DNA from: Gammaproteobacteria bacterium
Lineage (GTDB): Bacteria > Pseudomonadota > Gammaproteobacteria > Granulosicoccales > Granulosicoccaceae
Length of the DNA: 16,421 nucleotides
Assembly (NCBI GenBank): GCA_019634245.1
Contig: JAHQVR010000296.1
Location: forward strand, 1 to 16,421
Reading direction: 5' to 3'
This document shows positions 1 to 7,811 of this stretch, in pieces (the first letter of the stretch is position 1; each line of letters opens with the position of its first letter). A model generated the notes under the pieces. It was not told the origin of the DNA. It was given only the letters and a program-made list of their open reading frames with translations, and did no database searches. The translations under genes and the position numbers were made by a program.

Positions 1-147
1 ATGCGCGGTATTGATCGGGAGCGTGGCGCATTGCTGCTTGTTCGCCCTGATCAGTATGTGGCGCAGGTTCTGCCGCTTGAAGCAGTCAATGACTTAAGCG
101 ATTTCGTTTCTCGAATTCTGACTCCAGCGGCCGAGAGAACAAAATGA
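1..147 (+). CDS. C-terminal end of an FAD-dependent aromatic hydroxylase (phenol 2-monooxygenase / 3-hydroxybenzoate 4-hydroxylase type), partial
   Basis: An open frame runs from the first base to a TGA at 145-147, giving 48 residues. The segment GIDRERGALLLVRPDQYVA followed by VLPL matches the end of the thioredoxin-like C-terminal domain of phenol hydroxylase-type flavoprotein monooxygenases, where a strand ending in VRPDxYV precedes a final helix. Those enzymes use NAD(P)H and O2 to hydroxylate phenols or hydroxybenzoates. The ATG at base 1 is probably an internal Met, because a 48-residue protein would hold only the last strand and helix of the domain; the FAD-binding part would lie upstream of the window. 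A peripheral aromatic hydroxylase beside the box cluster makes biological sense, but the substrate cannot be read from this fragment. The family call rests on a short stretch. Confidence 0.62.
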   Translation: MRGIDRERGALLLVRPDQYVAQVLPLEAVNDLSDFVSRILTPAAERTK

Positions 148-279
148 TCTGGCAAAATGCTGTTGCGCCTAAGTTAGAATCTAGATACCGTAGCAGCGTT
201 TGTACTACCAGAGCGCGGAATTCTTGGATGCGAATACCGGTAAATCCAGTGAATGTTACTCCGAACACATTACCCAACC

Positions 280-307
280 TTGCATTCGGTAGAATCAACC
301 GATGCAA
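280..307. promoter_or_regulatory. imperfect inverted repeat upstream of dctP (operator or weak terminator)
   Basis: TTGCATTCGGT (280-290) and ACCGATGCAA (298-307) form a dyad around a 7-nt loop with a single bulged base. Each arm contains TGCA (281-284 and 303-306), the core reported for BoxR/BzdR operators. The right arm runs into AAAATTTT, so a weak intrinsic terminator for the upstream hydroxylase gene is also possible. It is the only clear structure in the 246-bp gap between the hydroxylase gene and dctP. I found no convincing -35/-10 pair in that gap. Confidence 0.4.
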
Positions 308-374
308 AATTTTAGTGTAACCAATCGTTAGTACTTGTAAATTAAATAACGACGTTTGTCGATATGAACCAATT

Positions 375-382
375 AAGAGGAG
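375..382 (+). promoter_or_regulatory. ribosome binding site that decides the dctP start
   Basis: AAGAGGAG at 375-382 is a strong Shine-Dalgarno match, 11 nt before the ATG at 394. It lies inside the frame of the more upstream ATG at 364. It therefore supports initiation at 394, which also gives a cleaner signal peptide with its basic residues right at the N-terminus. Confidence 0.6.
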
Positions 383-393
383 TTTTAATTATT

Positions 394-1440
394 ATGACAA
401 TTAAAAAAAATATTCTAAGTTTATTCATGCTAACCGCCGCATCATCGCTTTTTTCGCTCAGTGCACACGCCCAAGATGTCACATTAAAGATGCATCAGTT
501 CTTGCCCGCGCAAGCCAATGTGCCAAGGCTCGTACTCGATGTATGGGCTGACTCTGTCGAAGAAAGCTCAGGTGGTAAAATAAAGATCGATCGATTTCCC
601 TCGATGCAATTAGGTGGCAGGCCACCGGAGCTTATGGATCAAGCAGTGGATGGAGTGGCTGATATAGTCTGGACCGTGGTCGGTTACACACCTGGCCGTT
701 TTCCAACTACAGAAGTGTTTGAGTTACCGTTTATGGTGGAAGATGCTCGAGCAGCATCTTGCGCTTACTGGACCATGTTCGAAGAACACATGGAAGAAGG
801 CGAATTCAAAGACCTCAAGATATTGGGCACATGGGTCCATGGGCCAGGCATGTTCCATACAAACGACCCAGTAGAAACGCCGGATGATCTGCAGGGCATG
901 AAAATTCGTGGGGGTTCGCGGTTGGTTAATCAATTACTCGAATTATCAGGAGCCACACCGGTGGGTATGCCAGTGCCGACGGTACCAGAAGGGCTGTCAA
1001 AAGGTGTGATCGATGGAACGACTATTCCCTGGGAAGTTACAACTGCACTCAAAGTGCCTGAGCTTGTCGAAAACCACACAGAGTTTGAAGGCCCAGCGCT
1101 CTACACACTCACTTTTGTTCTAGCAATGAACAAAGGGAAATATGAAGCGCTCCCTGAAGAGCTCAAAAAAGCGGTCGACGACAATTCAGGGATGAAATTT
1201 TCGGTGTTTGCCGGCGGTGTGCAATCTGACGCAGATGGCCCAGCTCGGGAAATCGCGGTTGAGAATGGCAATAACATCATCACTGTCAGCGATACTAGCG
1301 CGTGGGCAGAGCTAGTACAGCCTATTTACGGCACCTGGGTTGCGGATATGCAAGAAAAAGGTATAGACGGTCAGGCTCGGATTGACCAGGCCAAAGCGTT
1401 GATGTCAGGTGACTGCAAAGGTATGACTCACGAAATGTAG
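394..1440 (+). CDS. dctP: TRAP transporter substrate-binding protein, DctP family
   Basis: Periplasmic receptor that captures a carboxylate and delivers it to the DctQM permease. From the ATG at 394 the protein has 348 residues, normal for DctP. It begins with a Sec signal peptide: basic residues, a hydrophobic core, and a likely AHA|QD cleavage near residue 27. The mature part shows family hallmarks, including the pattern GRFPTTEVFELPFM and MKIRGG, whose Arg172 corresponds to the arginine that pairs with the ligand carboxylate in DctP proteins. An in-frame ATG at 364 would add ten residues, but the Shine-Dalgarno favours 394. The neighbours dctQ and dctM complete the system. Placement ahead of two aromatic CoA-ligases and the box genes implies an aromatic or related carboxylate as cargo. 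That is inference, since DctP family membership does not fix the ligand. Confidence 0.93.
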   Translation: MTIKKNILSLFMLTAASSLFSLSAHAQDVTLKMHQFLPAQANVPRLVLDVWADSVEESSGGKIKIDRFPSMQLGGRPPELMDQAVDGVADIVWTVVGYTPGRFPTTEVFELPFMVEDARAASCAYWTMFEEHMEEGEFKDLKILGTWVHGPGMFHTNDPVETPDDLQGMKIRGGSRLVNQLLELSGATPVGMPVPTVPEGLSKGVIDGTTIPWEVTTALKVPELVENHTEFEGPALYTLTFVLAMNKGKYEALPEELKKAVDDNSGMKFSVFAGGVQSDADGPAREIAVENGNNIITVSDTSAWAELVQPIYGTWVADMQEKGIDGQARIDQAKALMSGDCKGMTHEM

Positions 1441-1448
1441 TCTTCCTT

Positions 1449-1478
1449 CCGCTGTGGCCTATTCCTTGGCCACAGCGG
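1449..1478 (+). promoter_or_regulatory. perfect 11-bp hairpin between dctP and dctQ, overlapping the dctQ Shine-Dalgarno
   Basis: CCGCTGTGGCC (1449-1459), an 8-nt loop (1460-1467) and GGCCACAGCGG (1468-1478) form a perfect G+C-rich stem nine bases after the dctP stop. No T-run follows, so it is not a standard intrinsic terminator. The presumed dctQ Shine-Dalgarno GGAG (1477-1480) begins inside the 3' arm. Intercistronic hairpins after binding-protein genes are known to protect upstream mRNA and lower downstream expression. Here the arrangement could favour abundant DctP over permease. Confidence 0.72.
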
Positions 1479-1490
1479 AGTTATACGCGC

Positions 1491-2075
1491 ATGTACACGC
1501 TCATTAATAAACTAGCTCGGCTCTGCGCATTAGCTGGGGGCCTGGCTTTATCCAGCATTATTTTGATTACCTGCTTATCAATTATTGGTAGGTTGACTAA
1601 TGGCTTATTACATAGTGACTTTCTACAAGCCATTGCTCCTGAACTCGCCAATTCGCTGATCTCACTCGGTATTGGTCCTATCAATGGTGATTTTGAGATT
1701 GTTGAAGCGGGTATGGCGTTCGCTGTTTTTGCGTTTATTCCGCTTTGTCAACTTGAAGGGGCTCACGCCTCTGTCGATATTTTCACATCCAAACTACCCA
1801 CCAAATTCAAGCAACCACTCATTACACTGATAGAGATCGTATTTGCAATAACCCTTCTTGTTATCGCGGTGCAACTCTATGCCGGCATGCAGAGTAAACG
1901 AGCCTCTGGTCAAGTAACATTTTTACTGGAATATCCTATCTGGTGGGCTTACGCACTGAGCCTCACAGGTGCGGGATTAGCTGCCGTGGTTTCTATTTAT
2001 CTCGCCATAATGCGCATAATTGAAACAGTAACCGGTCGTGCGTTGTTGCCAATGGAACAGGGTGCGGGCCATTGA
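1491..2075 (+). CDS. dctQ: TRAP transporter small permease, DctQ family
   Basis: Inner-membrane small subunit of the TRAP importer, which associates with DctM and docks the loaded DctP. The 194-residue product has four hydrophobic segments, near residues 12-35, 70-90, 108-130 and 148-172, which is the DctQ topology. The second carries a polar loop motif, LCQLEGAHASVDIF, typical of the family. The ATG at 1491 sits 10 nt after GGAG, and that GGAG is partly buried in the intercistronic hairpin. Between the first two helices there is a soluble stretch of about 30 residues that lengthens the protein relative to the shortest DctQ members. Its stop codon overlaps the start of dctM, indicating translational coupling. 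Confidence 0.9.
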   Translation: MYTLINKLARLCALAGGLALSSIILITCLSIIGRLTNGLLHSDFLQAIAPELANSLISLGIGPINGDFEIVEAGMAFAVFAFIPLCQLEGAHASVDIFTSKLPTKFKQPLITLIEIVFAITLLVIAVQLYAGMQSKRASGQVTFLLEYPIWWAYALSLTGAGLAAVVSIYLAIMRIIETVTGRALLPMEQGAGH

Positions 2076-3568
2076 GTGATACCTTAATCGGTTTGCTATC
2101 GTTCCCAGCTCTACTAACGCTGATATTTCTGCGTGTTCCTATTGGGCTAGGCATGTTTTTGGTCGGGTTTCTTGGCCTGGTTTTTATGACGGGCGATGCG
2201 AGTATTCCACTTGCCCGATTAAAAAGTGAAACCTACACCACGTTCTCAAATTATTCGTTATCTATTGTGCCGATGTTTCTATTGATGGGGCACTTCGCAA
2301 CACTGGGTGGCATGAGTCAAGCGCTGTTCAAAGCAGCCGAGGGTTGGCTCGGCCATCGCAAGGGTGGCGTTGCGATGGCGGCTGTGGGCTCGTGTGCCGG
2401 GTTCGGCGCGATTTGTGGTTCCTCGCTAGCGACCGCCGCAACAATGAGTCGGGTGGCCTTACCCGAAATGCGCCGCTATGGCTATGCTGGCGGCTTCTCT
2501 ACGGCCACGCTCGCCGCCGGTGGCACACTGGGAATACTGATACCACCGTCAGTTGTTCTGGTGATCTATGCGATATTGACGGAACAAAACATAGCGAAGT
2601 TATTTTTGGCAGCCTTTATCCCCGGAATACTTGCCGCCATTGGATACATGCTCACTATCTCAATCTATGTTCGCATTCACCCGGACTCAGCTGGTGTCCG
2701 GGAGCGTGTGCCTTACGGTGAACGTTTTAAATCGTTGCTCAAAGTGTGGCATGTGTTGCTAGTATTTTTTCTGGTAGTCGGCGGTATCTACTTGGGTTGG
2801 TTCACGCCAACAGAGGGTGCTGCAGTAGGTGCACTAGGCACCGCGCTCATAGCGTGGTTTGGAGGAGGTCTTAACGCCAGTTCATTATCGGAAAGTTTTT
2901 ACGTCACCGCCCGTGCAACAGCGATGATTTTCTTTATTGTCCTGGGCGCAGCTTTTTACAATGGATTTCTGGCACTCACCCAACTTCCACAAGATGCTGC
3001 CAATTGGGTTTCTTCAAACGGTTTTAATCCTTGGATGGTGTTAGTCATCATTTTGTTTTTCTATTTGTTGCTGGGCTGTTTCATGGACAGCCTATCGATG
3101 ATCTTGCTCACCATTCCCATCTTCTGGCCAGTGCTTCAGGAGCTGGATTTCGGGTTGGTGTCCATGATTGATTTGCAAACGGCTAAATTGGATCAATTGA
3201 TTGCCAGTGGAAAAGAAATTCCAGCATCGTTACTCGCCGAAGCACAATCGATACTAGCCAGCGGCCAGGAATTGACACGCGAGATGACGCGCGAACTCGG
3301 GCTGCGTGGTGTATCTAAAGGGTCGTTAAATCGGGTCGCAGGTGAGCATACCGCCATTTGGTTTGGCATTCTGGTTTTGATTGTCGTCGAAGTTGGCCTT
3401 ATAACGCCTCCAGTTGGTATGAACCTGTTTGTTATAAATGCCATGGATACACAGACACCGATAAAGGAAACCTACAAAGCTGTGCTGTATTTTGTAGTGT
3501 CTGATCTGGTCCGCGTTGTACTACTCATTGCGTTTCCTTTTATTACATTGGCATTACTGCCTTGGTAG
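2072..3568 (+). CDS. dctM: TRAP transporter large permease, DctM family, with an extra ~65-residue insertion
   Basis: Large inner-membrane subunit that forms the transport path and couples import to an ion gradient. It is strongly hydrophobic throughout, with DctM signatures GSCAGFGAICGSSLATAATM near residue 105, GTLGILIPPS near 150, GCFMDSLSMILLTIPIF near 335 and GLITPPVGMN near 445. It starts with TTG at 2072, overlapping the dctQ stop as TTGA; no other start fits the hydrophobic N-terminus. At 498 residues it exceeds the usual length of about 425-430. The excess is a polar, helix-prone stretch at about residues 360-425, between PVLQELDF and EHTAIWFGIL, which normally lie next to each other. 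The reading frame is intact across it, so it looks like a real insertion and not an error. Confidence 0.93.
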   Translation: MSDTLIGLLSFPALLTLIFLRVPIGLGMFLVGFLGLVFMTGDASIPLARLKSETYTTFSNYSLSIVPMFLLMGHFATLGGMSQALFKAAEGWLGHRKGGVAMAAVGSCAGFGAICGSSLATAATMSRVALPEMRRYGYAGGFSTATLAAGGTLGILIPPSVVLVIYAILTEQNIAKLFLAAFIPGILAAIGYMLTISIYVRIHPDSAGVRERVPYGERFKSLLKVWHVLLVFFLVVGGIYLGWFTPTEGAAVGALGTALIAWFGGGLNASSLSESFYVTARATAMIFFIVLGAAFYNGFLALTQLPQDAANWVSSNGFNPWMVLVIILFFYLLLGCFMDSLSMILLTIPIFWPVLQELDFGLVSMIDLQTAKLDQLIASGKEIPASLLAEAQSILASGQELTREMTRELGLRGVSKGSLNRVAGEHTAIWFGILVLIVVEVGLITPPVGMNLFVINAMDTQTPIKETYKAVLYFVVSDLVRVVLLIAFPFITLALLPW

Positions 3569-3611
3569 TTAACCATTATCGGGTGGTCTGCATCCGCCAT
3601 GGTGATAAATT

Positions 3612-5405
3612 ATGAATGATAAATATCGATCTCACAGTGTCATTAGAGAAGACCGGGCTGATGGCCGCATTATTCTCAGAGCCAAAGACGCCCTCCCAGC
3701 CACGGTAGACAGAACTACCGACTGGCTGGATAAATGGGCCGGTCAAACACCTAGTGCAGTGTTTTTGGCACAGCGCTCCGGCGAAGGTTGGCTAGAAGTC
3801 TCTTATTTGGAAGCACAGCAACGAGCCAAAACGCTCGCGGCGGGGCTACTTGATCTTGGGCTTACCAGCGAGACTCCTATCATGATCTTGTCAGGGAACA
3901 GTGTCGATCATGGAATTCTGGCAATGGTAGCTCAATATGTGGGTATTCCCATTGTGCCCCTTCCAGAACAATATTCATTAGTACCTGCCGCTCGCAATCA
4001 GGTTGATTATGCAGTCTCAGTGGTGAATCCGGGTTTGGTTTATGCCGAAGACGGCGAAGCGTTTGCTGATGTTTTAGATCGAGACGTATTCCAAAAGGTT
4101 CATAAAGTGGTCAGCAAAGGCGGAAGAGCGGACATAAAAACGATAGAGCAATTATCTCAATCAAAGACAAATATTAGTCAGGCAAATAGTGCAGTAGGTC
4201 CAGACTCTATTGCAAAAATACTGATGACATCGGGCTCGACGTCTTCCCCGAAAGCCGTACCCACCAGTCATGGCATGATGTGCGTGAACATGGCGCAGGT
4301 TGGCTACGGCTTGCCATTCTTAGCGGAACGCCCACCGGTCATTGTTGACTGGCTACCTTGGAACCATGTGTTTGGCGGTTCGCACAATTTTAATATGATG
4401 CTCGCTAACGGTGGAGCGCTCTACATAGATGCGGGTAAACCTGCGCCTCACCTTATTGGATTAACACTGGAAAACCTACGCCTTAAAACCGGCACCATGG
4501 TCTTCAATGTGCCGGCTGGCTTTGCGATGATTCGTGATGCTTTAAAACAAGACACAGATCTTCAACACGCTTATTTTGATGGTTTGGATATGCTGTTTTA
4601 TGCCGGTGCGAGCCTACCCCAGGATGTGTGGTCTGATTTAGAGACGATGGCGCGAGAGGTCAGAGGAGACATGCCATTGTTCACATCCAGTTGGGGGTTA
4701 ACCGAAACAGCACCCGCCGTGCTGCTACAGCATCAGCCAACTACTCAATCAGGCGTCATTGGCATTCCACTACCGGGAATTGATGTGAAACTCATCCCCG
4801 AGGAAGATAAGCGATATGAAGTCCGGGTACGAGGGCCCAATGTTTTTAAACGCTACTTAAACCAGCCCGACCAATCTAAGGATGCATTTGACGAGGAGGG
4901 TTTCTTCAAAACAGGTGACGCCATGCAGTTTGTTGACGAGAACAACATGAATCTCGGCCTAAAATTCAGCGGCAGAATCTCGGAAGAATTTAAACTGCTG
5001 ACAGGTACTTGGGTGCGGGCGGCAACTTTACGTCTCGACGTGTTGGTTGCTCTGGGCGGTATCGCATCCGATGTCGTGCTAACCGGCGCAGATCGTAACG
5101 ACATTGGTGTCTTTGTCATTCCAACCGGGAACATCCGCGAAAGCAGTGACGCGAATGAATTAGAGGGCGCCTTATCAATCAAATCTATAGAATCAGACAT
5201 CAGAAAACGACTTGAAACGATCGGCTCCTCTAGCTCAACGCGAATTGCACGGGCAATGATTCTTTCTGAAGCCCCATCAATGGCGCTCGGCGAAATAACC
5301 GCAAAAGGAAACATCAATTTCCGAAAATTACTGGAATGCCGTACTGCACTACTTGATCGTCTTTATCATGATAAAGACGAAGCCACCATCTTAATCAACG
5401 AGTAG
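3612..5405 (+). CDS. feruloyl-CoA synthase-like acyl-CoA ligase (ANL superfamily)
   Basis: A 597-residue adenylate-forming ligase that would convert an aromatic carboxylate, ATP and CoA to the CoA thioester, AMP and PPi. ANL motifs are present: the P-loop MTSGSTSSPKA from residue 205, SSWGLTETAP around 359-368, TGD at 434-436, and a C-terminal GEITAKGNIN with probable catalytic Lys565. The N-terminal half (ILSGNSVDHGILAM) and the tail (LLTGTWVRAATLR, then NINFRKLLECR) follow feruloyl-CoA synthases more closely than benzoate-CoA ligases. Feruloyl-CoA synthases act on hydroxycinnamates. No hydroxycinnamoyl-CoA hydratase-lyase or vanillin dehydrogenase gene is visible nearby, so ferulate as substrate is unproven; a substituted benzoate is also possible. 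It lies 43 bp after dctM and 52 bp before the second ligase, probably on the same transcript. Confidence 0.85.
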   Translation: MNDKYRSHSVIREDRADGRIILRAKDALPATVDRTTDWLDKWAGQTPSAVFLAQRSGEGWLEVSYLEAQQRAKTLAAGLLDLGLTSETPIMILSGNSVDHGILAMVAQYVGIPIVPLPEQYSLVPAARNQVDYAVSVVNPGLVYAEDGEAFADVLDRDVFQKVHKVVSKGGRADIKTIEQLSQSKTNISQANSAVGPDSIAKILMTSGSTSSPKAVPTSHGMMCVNMAQVGYGLPFLAERPPVIVDWLPWNHVFGGSHNFNMMLANGGALYIDAGKPAPHLIGLTLENLRLKTGTMVFNVPAGFAMIRDALKQDTDLQHAYFDGLDMLFYAGASLPQDVWSDLETMAREVRGDMPLFTSSWGLTETAPAVLLQHQPTTQSGVIGIPLPGIDVKLIPEEDKRYEVRVRGPNVFKRYLNQPDQSKDAFDEEGFFKTGDAMQFVDENNMNLGLKFSGRISEEFKLLTGTWVRAATLRLDVLVALGGIASDVVLTGADRNDIGVFVIPTGNIRESSDANELEGALSIKSIESDIRKRLETIGSSSSTRIARAMILSEAPSMALGEITAKGNINFRKLLECRTALLDRLYHDKDEATILINE

Positions 5406-5457
5406 TAGGTTGGCACCAATCCATACTGATTCTCGGAAGTAACAAAAAGGTAAAGCC

Positions 5458-6996
5458 ATGACTGGAAACGCTGCAAATTGGTTTGTTGACCGACATATTC
5501 CGGAAGGCCGCGGTGAGAAAGTGGCGTTCCGTGAAACCTTTGGAGATAAACGTGAGATTACCTACGGCGATCTCTCCGAACGGTCGGGACAGATGGCATC
5601 GGCCCTTACCCAAGCGGGGTTACAGCAGGATCAGCGTGTAGCCATGTTCGTACTAGATCAAATAGAGTTCCCCATCATTTTTTGGGGTGCCATCAAGGCT
5701 GGTATTGCTCCAATAGCGTTAAATACGTTGTTATCAACTGATGTATACCGCACCATTTTAAATGACTGCGATGCCTCCATTGTTTTCATCTCAGTAGAGA
5801 TGCTGGAAACCGTATTACCAGCAGCCAAAGATGCCTCGTCTGTTCAGCGTATTGTCGTTGTCGGTGGAGATGCACCACAGGGTACCGAATCCTGGTCTGA
5901 TTTCACCGCAACATCGACACAGATGCAAAGCGTCGACAGATCAGACCAAGATATCGCATTCTGGTTGTATTCATCTGGCTCCACTGGCGAACCCAAAGGA
6001 GTTCGTCACAGACACGAGGCGCTTAAATACACCTGCGACACCTATGCAAATCAGGTGCTGACGATTGAGGAAAATGATCTTGTCTTTTCTGCTGCGAAAT
6101 TGTTTTTTGCCTATGGGCTTGGAAACGGCATGTCTTTTCCAATGTCCGTTGGTGCCACTTCCTTGCTCTACAATGCACGCCCGACACCAGATTCTGTCAC
6201 CGCCATTCTGAGCGATTACAAACCTACCATTTATTATGGTGTGCCAACACTATATGCCGCTTTACTTCAGCATTGGCAATCCAGCGATAATGTTCCTAAT
6301 GCACCTTTACGCGTTTGTGTATCTGCTGGTGAAGCATTGCCCGCTGAGATCGGTCGTAACTGGAAACAGTTGATGAAGGTAGACATCATCGATGGCGTCG
6401 GATCGACAGAAATGCTTCACATATTTTTATCCAATCGATCTGATGACGTCGAATACGGCACATCCGGTATTCCCGTACCGGGCTATGACGTGCGCTTGGT
6501 TAATGAAAACGATGAAGACGTCGCAGTCAACGAGATAGGGGAGTTACTGGTTTGCGGGAGCTCAGCCGCAAGCGACTACTGGAACAAGCCTGAGAAATCA
6601 GCACAAACGTTCCAGGGCGAATGGACAAGAACCGGGGATAAATACGAGAAGACAGCCAGCGGCCGCTATGTTTACTGTGGTCGAACCGATGATATGTTCA
6701 AAGTATCTGGCATTTGGGTCAGCCCGTTTGAAATTGAACAGTCTTTAGTTGAGCATCCGTCGATACTAGAAGCAGCGGTGGTTTCGCACCGTGATGATGA
6801 TGGCCTTGAAAAGCCAAAGGCCTTTGTGGTTTTAAACGACACTGAAACTGCAGACGCAGATGTAGGCGTGCTGAAGGATTTTGTAAAAGACAAAATTGGC
6901 AAATGGAAATACCCTCGCTGGATAGAAGTGGTTGATGATCTACCGAAAACAGCCACCGGTAAAATTCAGCGTTTTAAACTTCGATATGACAAATGA
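5458..6996 (+). CDS. bclA: benzoate-CoA ligase (benzoate or hydroxybenzoate)
   Basis: Cytoplasmic ANL ligase making benzoyl-CoA, the entry metabolite and inducer of the box pathway. The 512 residues are of normal length. Motifs include the P-loop YSSGSTGEPKG at 171-181, the family-specific AKLFFAYGLGNGMSFP starting near 213, GSTEMLHIFLSN from 315, TGD at 392-394 and PKTATGKIQR with catalytic Lys502. The AKLFFAYGLGN and STEMLHIFLSN segments are characteristic of benzoate and 4-hydroxybenzoate CoA ligases and set it apart from the preceding ligase. The ATG at 5458 has AAGG (5447-5450) 7 nt upstream. Its stop overlaps the next start as ATGA. Benzoate is the best substrate guess given boxABC downstream, but hydroxybenzoate cannot be excluded from sequence alone. 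Confidence 0.93.
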   Translation: MTGNAANWFVDRHIPEGRGEKVAFRETFGDKREITYGDLSERSGQMASALTQAGLQQDQRVAMFVLDQIEFPIIFWGAIKAGIAPIALNTLLSTDVYRTILNDCDASIVFISVEMLETVLPAAKDASSVQRIVVVGGDAPQGTESWSDFTATSTQMQSVDRSDQDIAFWLYSSGSTGEPKGVRHRHEALKYTCDTYANQVLTIEENDLVFSAAKLFFAYGLGNGMSFPMSVGATSLLYNARPTPDSVTAILSDYKPTIYYGVPTLYAALLQHWQSSDNVPNAPLRVCVSAGEALPAEIGRNWKQLMKVDIIDGVGSTEMLHIFLSNRSDDVEYGTSGIPVPGYDVRLVNENDEDVAVNEIGELLVCGSSAASDYWNKPEKSAQTFQGEWTRTGDKYEKTASGRYVYCGRTDDMFKVSGIWVSPFEIEQSLVEHPSILEAAVVSHRDDDGLEKPKAFVVLNDTETADADVGVLKDFVKDKIGKWKYPRWIEVVDDLPKTATGKIQRFKLRYDK

Positions 6997-7811
6997 GTGT
7001 TGCCTGGGAATCGAGCGGCGAGCTAAGCGTTCAAGGTAAGACCTTGGAATATGCTTGCTACGGGCCAGCGCCAGCACAAAAACCAACACTGATTTTACTG
7101 CACGAAGGGCTTGGTTCCACAGCCTTGTGGCGAAACTTCCCCTCCGAATTGTCGAAGGCAACCGGCTTCGGTGTATTTGTCTACTCACGGGCAGGGTATG
7201 GATTCTCAGACCTAGCTGATTTACCTCGTCCACTTAACTACATGACACGGGAAGCAGAAGATGTCCTTCCTGAGCTACTGGATAGAATCAATCTTCACTG
7301 TGGAATACTCGTAGGGCATAGCGATGGTGCAAGTATCGCTGCGATATACGCAGGTAGCGTGGCCGACAAACGTATAAATGGTGTCGTGCTAATGGCACCG
7401 CACTTTTTCACAGAAGAACTGGGGCTAGACGCTATAGCAACCGCTCGAGTGGAATTCGATAAGGGCGCTTTACGTGAGCGTATGCAAAAGTATCATCGCG
7501 ATGCGGACAATACTTTTTATGGCTGGAACGATAGCTGGTTACATCCAGAGTTTAAGCACTGGAACATTAGTGGCGTGCTAAATCAAATCACGGTGCCAGT
7601 TCTCGCTATTCAAGGTAGCGACGATCAATATGGAACATTGGCTCAAATAGAGGTGATAAAAACACGTTGTCCTGCGCCGGTAGATTCTCTGATTCTGAAA
7701 AACTGTAAACATTCACCCTTTTTAGAACAAGAATCTTCAGTGCTCACTGCTATCTCACGGTTTTGCCGGTCCGTGCAAGATCAAGATGAGTTTGTTTCTA
7801 AAACTCAATGA
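6993..7811 (+). CDS. alpha/beta-hydrolase fold protein
   Basis: A 272-residue single-domain alpha/beta hydrolase. The oxyanion-side motif LILLHEGLGSTALW is followed by the nucleophile elbow GHSDGA with Ser110. A late acid lies in QGSDDQY (Asp211 most likely), and His240 in CKHSPFLEQ completes the triad. No signal peptide or membrane segment is seen, so it is cytoplasmic. The start overlaps the benzoate-CoA ligase stop as ATGA, and its own stop overlaps the DUF309 gene the same way, so the three are translationally coupled. Family members cleave esters, lactones, thioesters or C-C bonds. In this context a lactone or CoA-thioester by-product of the box pathway is a plausible substrate. That is inference; the fold alone does not assign one. 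Confidence 0.88.
   Translation: MSVAWESSGELSVQGKTLEYACYGPAPAQKPTLILLHEGLGSTALWRNFPSELSKATGFGVFVYSRAGYGFSDLADLPRPLNYMTREAEDVLPELLDRINLHCGILVGHSDGASIAAIYAGSVADKRINGVVLMAPHFFTEELGLDAIATARVEFDKGALRERMQKYHRDADNTFYGWNDSWLHPEFKHWNISGVLNQITVPVLAIQGSDDQYGTLAQIEVIKTRCPAPVDSLILKNCKHSPFLEQESSVLTAISRFCRSVQDQDEFVSKTQ

Noticed and set aside
86..307. 73-codon reverse-strand frame between the hydroxylase tail and dctP
   Set aside because: No recognisable domain, and it overlaps the end of the hydroxylase frame and the dyad; likely chance.
364..393. Upstream in-frame ATG for dctP
   Set aside because: The strong Shine-Dalgarno lies inside this stretch and the extension would distance the basic residues from the signal peptide start.
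2344..2721. 125-codon frame inside dctM
   Set aside because: Out-of-frame shadow of a well-conserved DctM region; no domain.
3572..3611. Possible weak hairpin between dctM and the first ligase (GGTGG with CCGCC)
   Set aside because: Needs a G-U pair in a five-base stem and has no T-run; not supported as a terminator.
4853..5317. 154-codon reverse frame inside the first CoA-ligase gene
   Set aside because: Antisense shadow of a conserved coding region with no family features.
5407..5420. Short TTGGCACCAA palindrome before the benzoate-CoA ligase gene
   Set aside because: Only four paired bases per arm; resembles the TGCCAA part of the boxC repeat but is too short to call.
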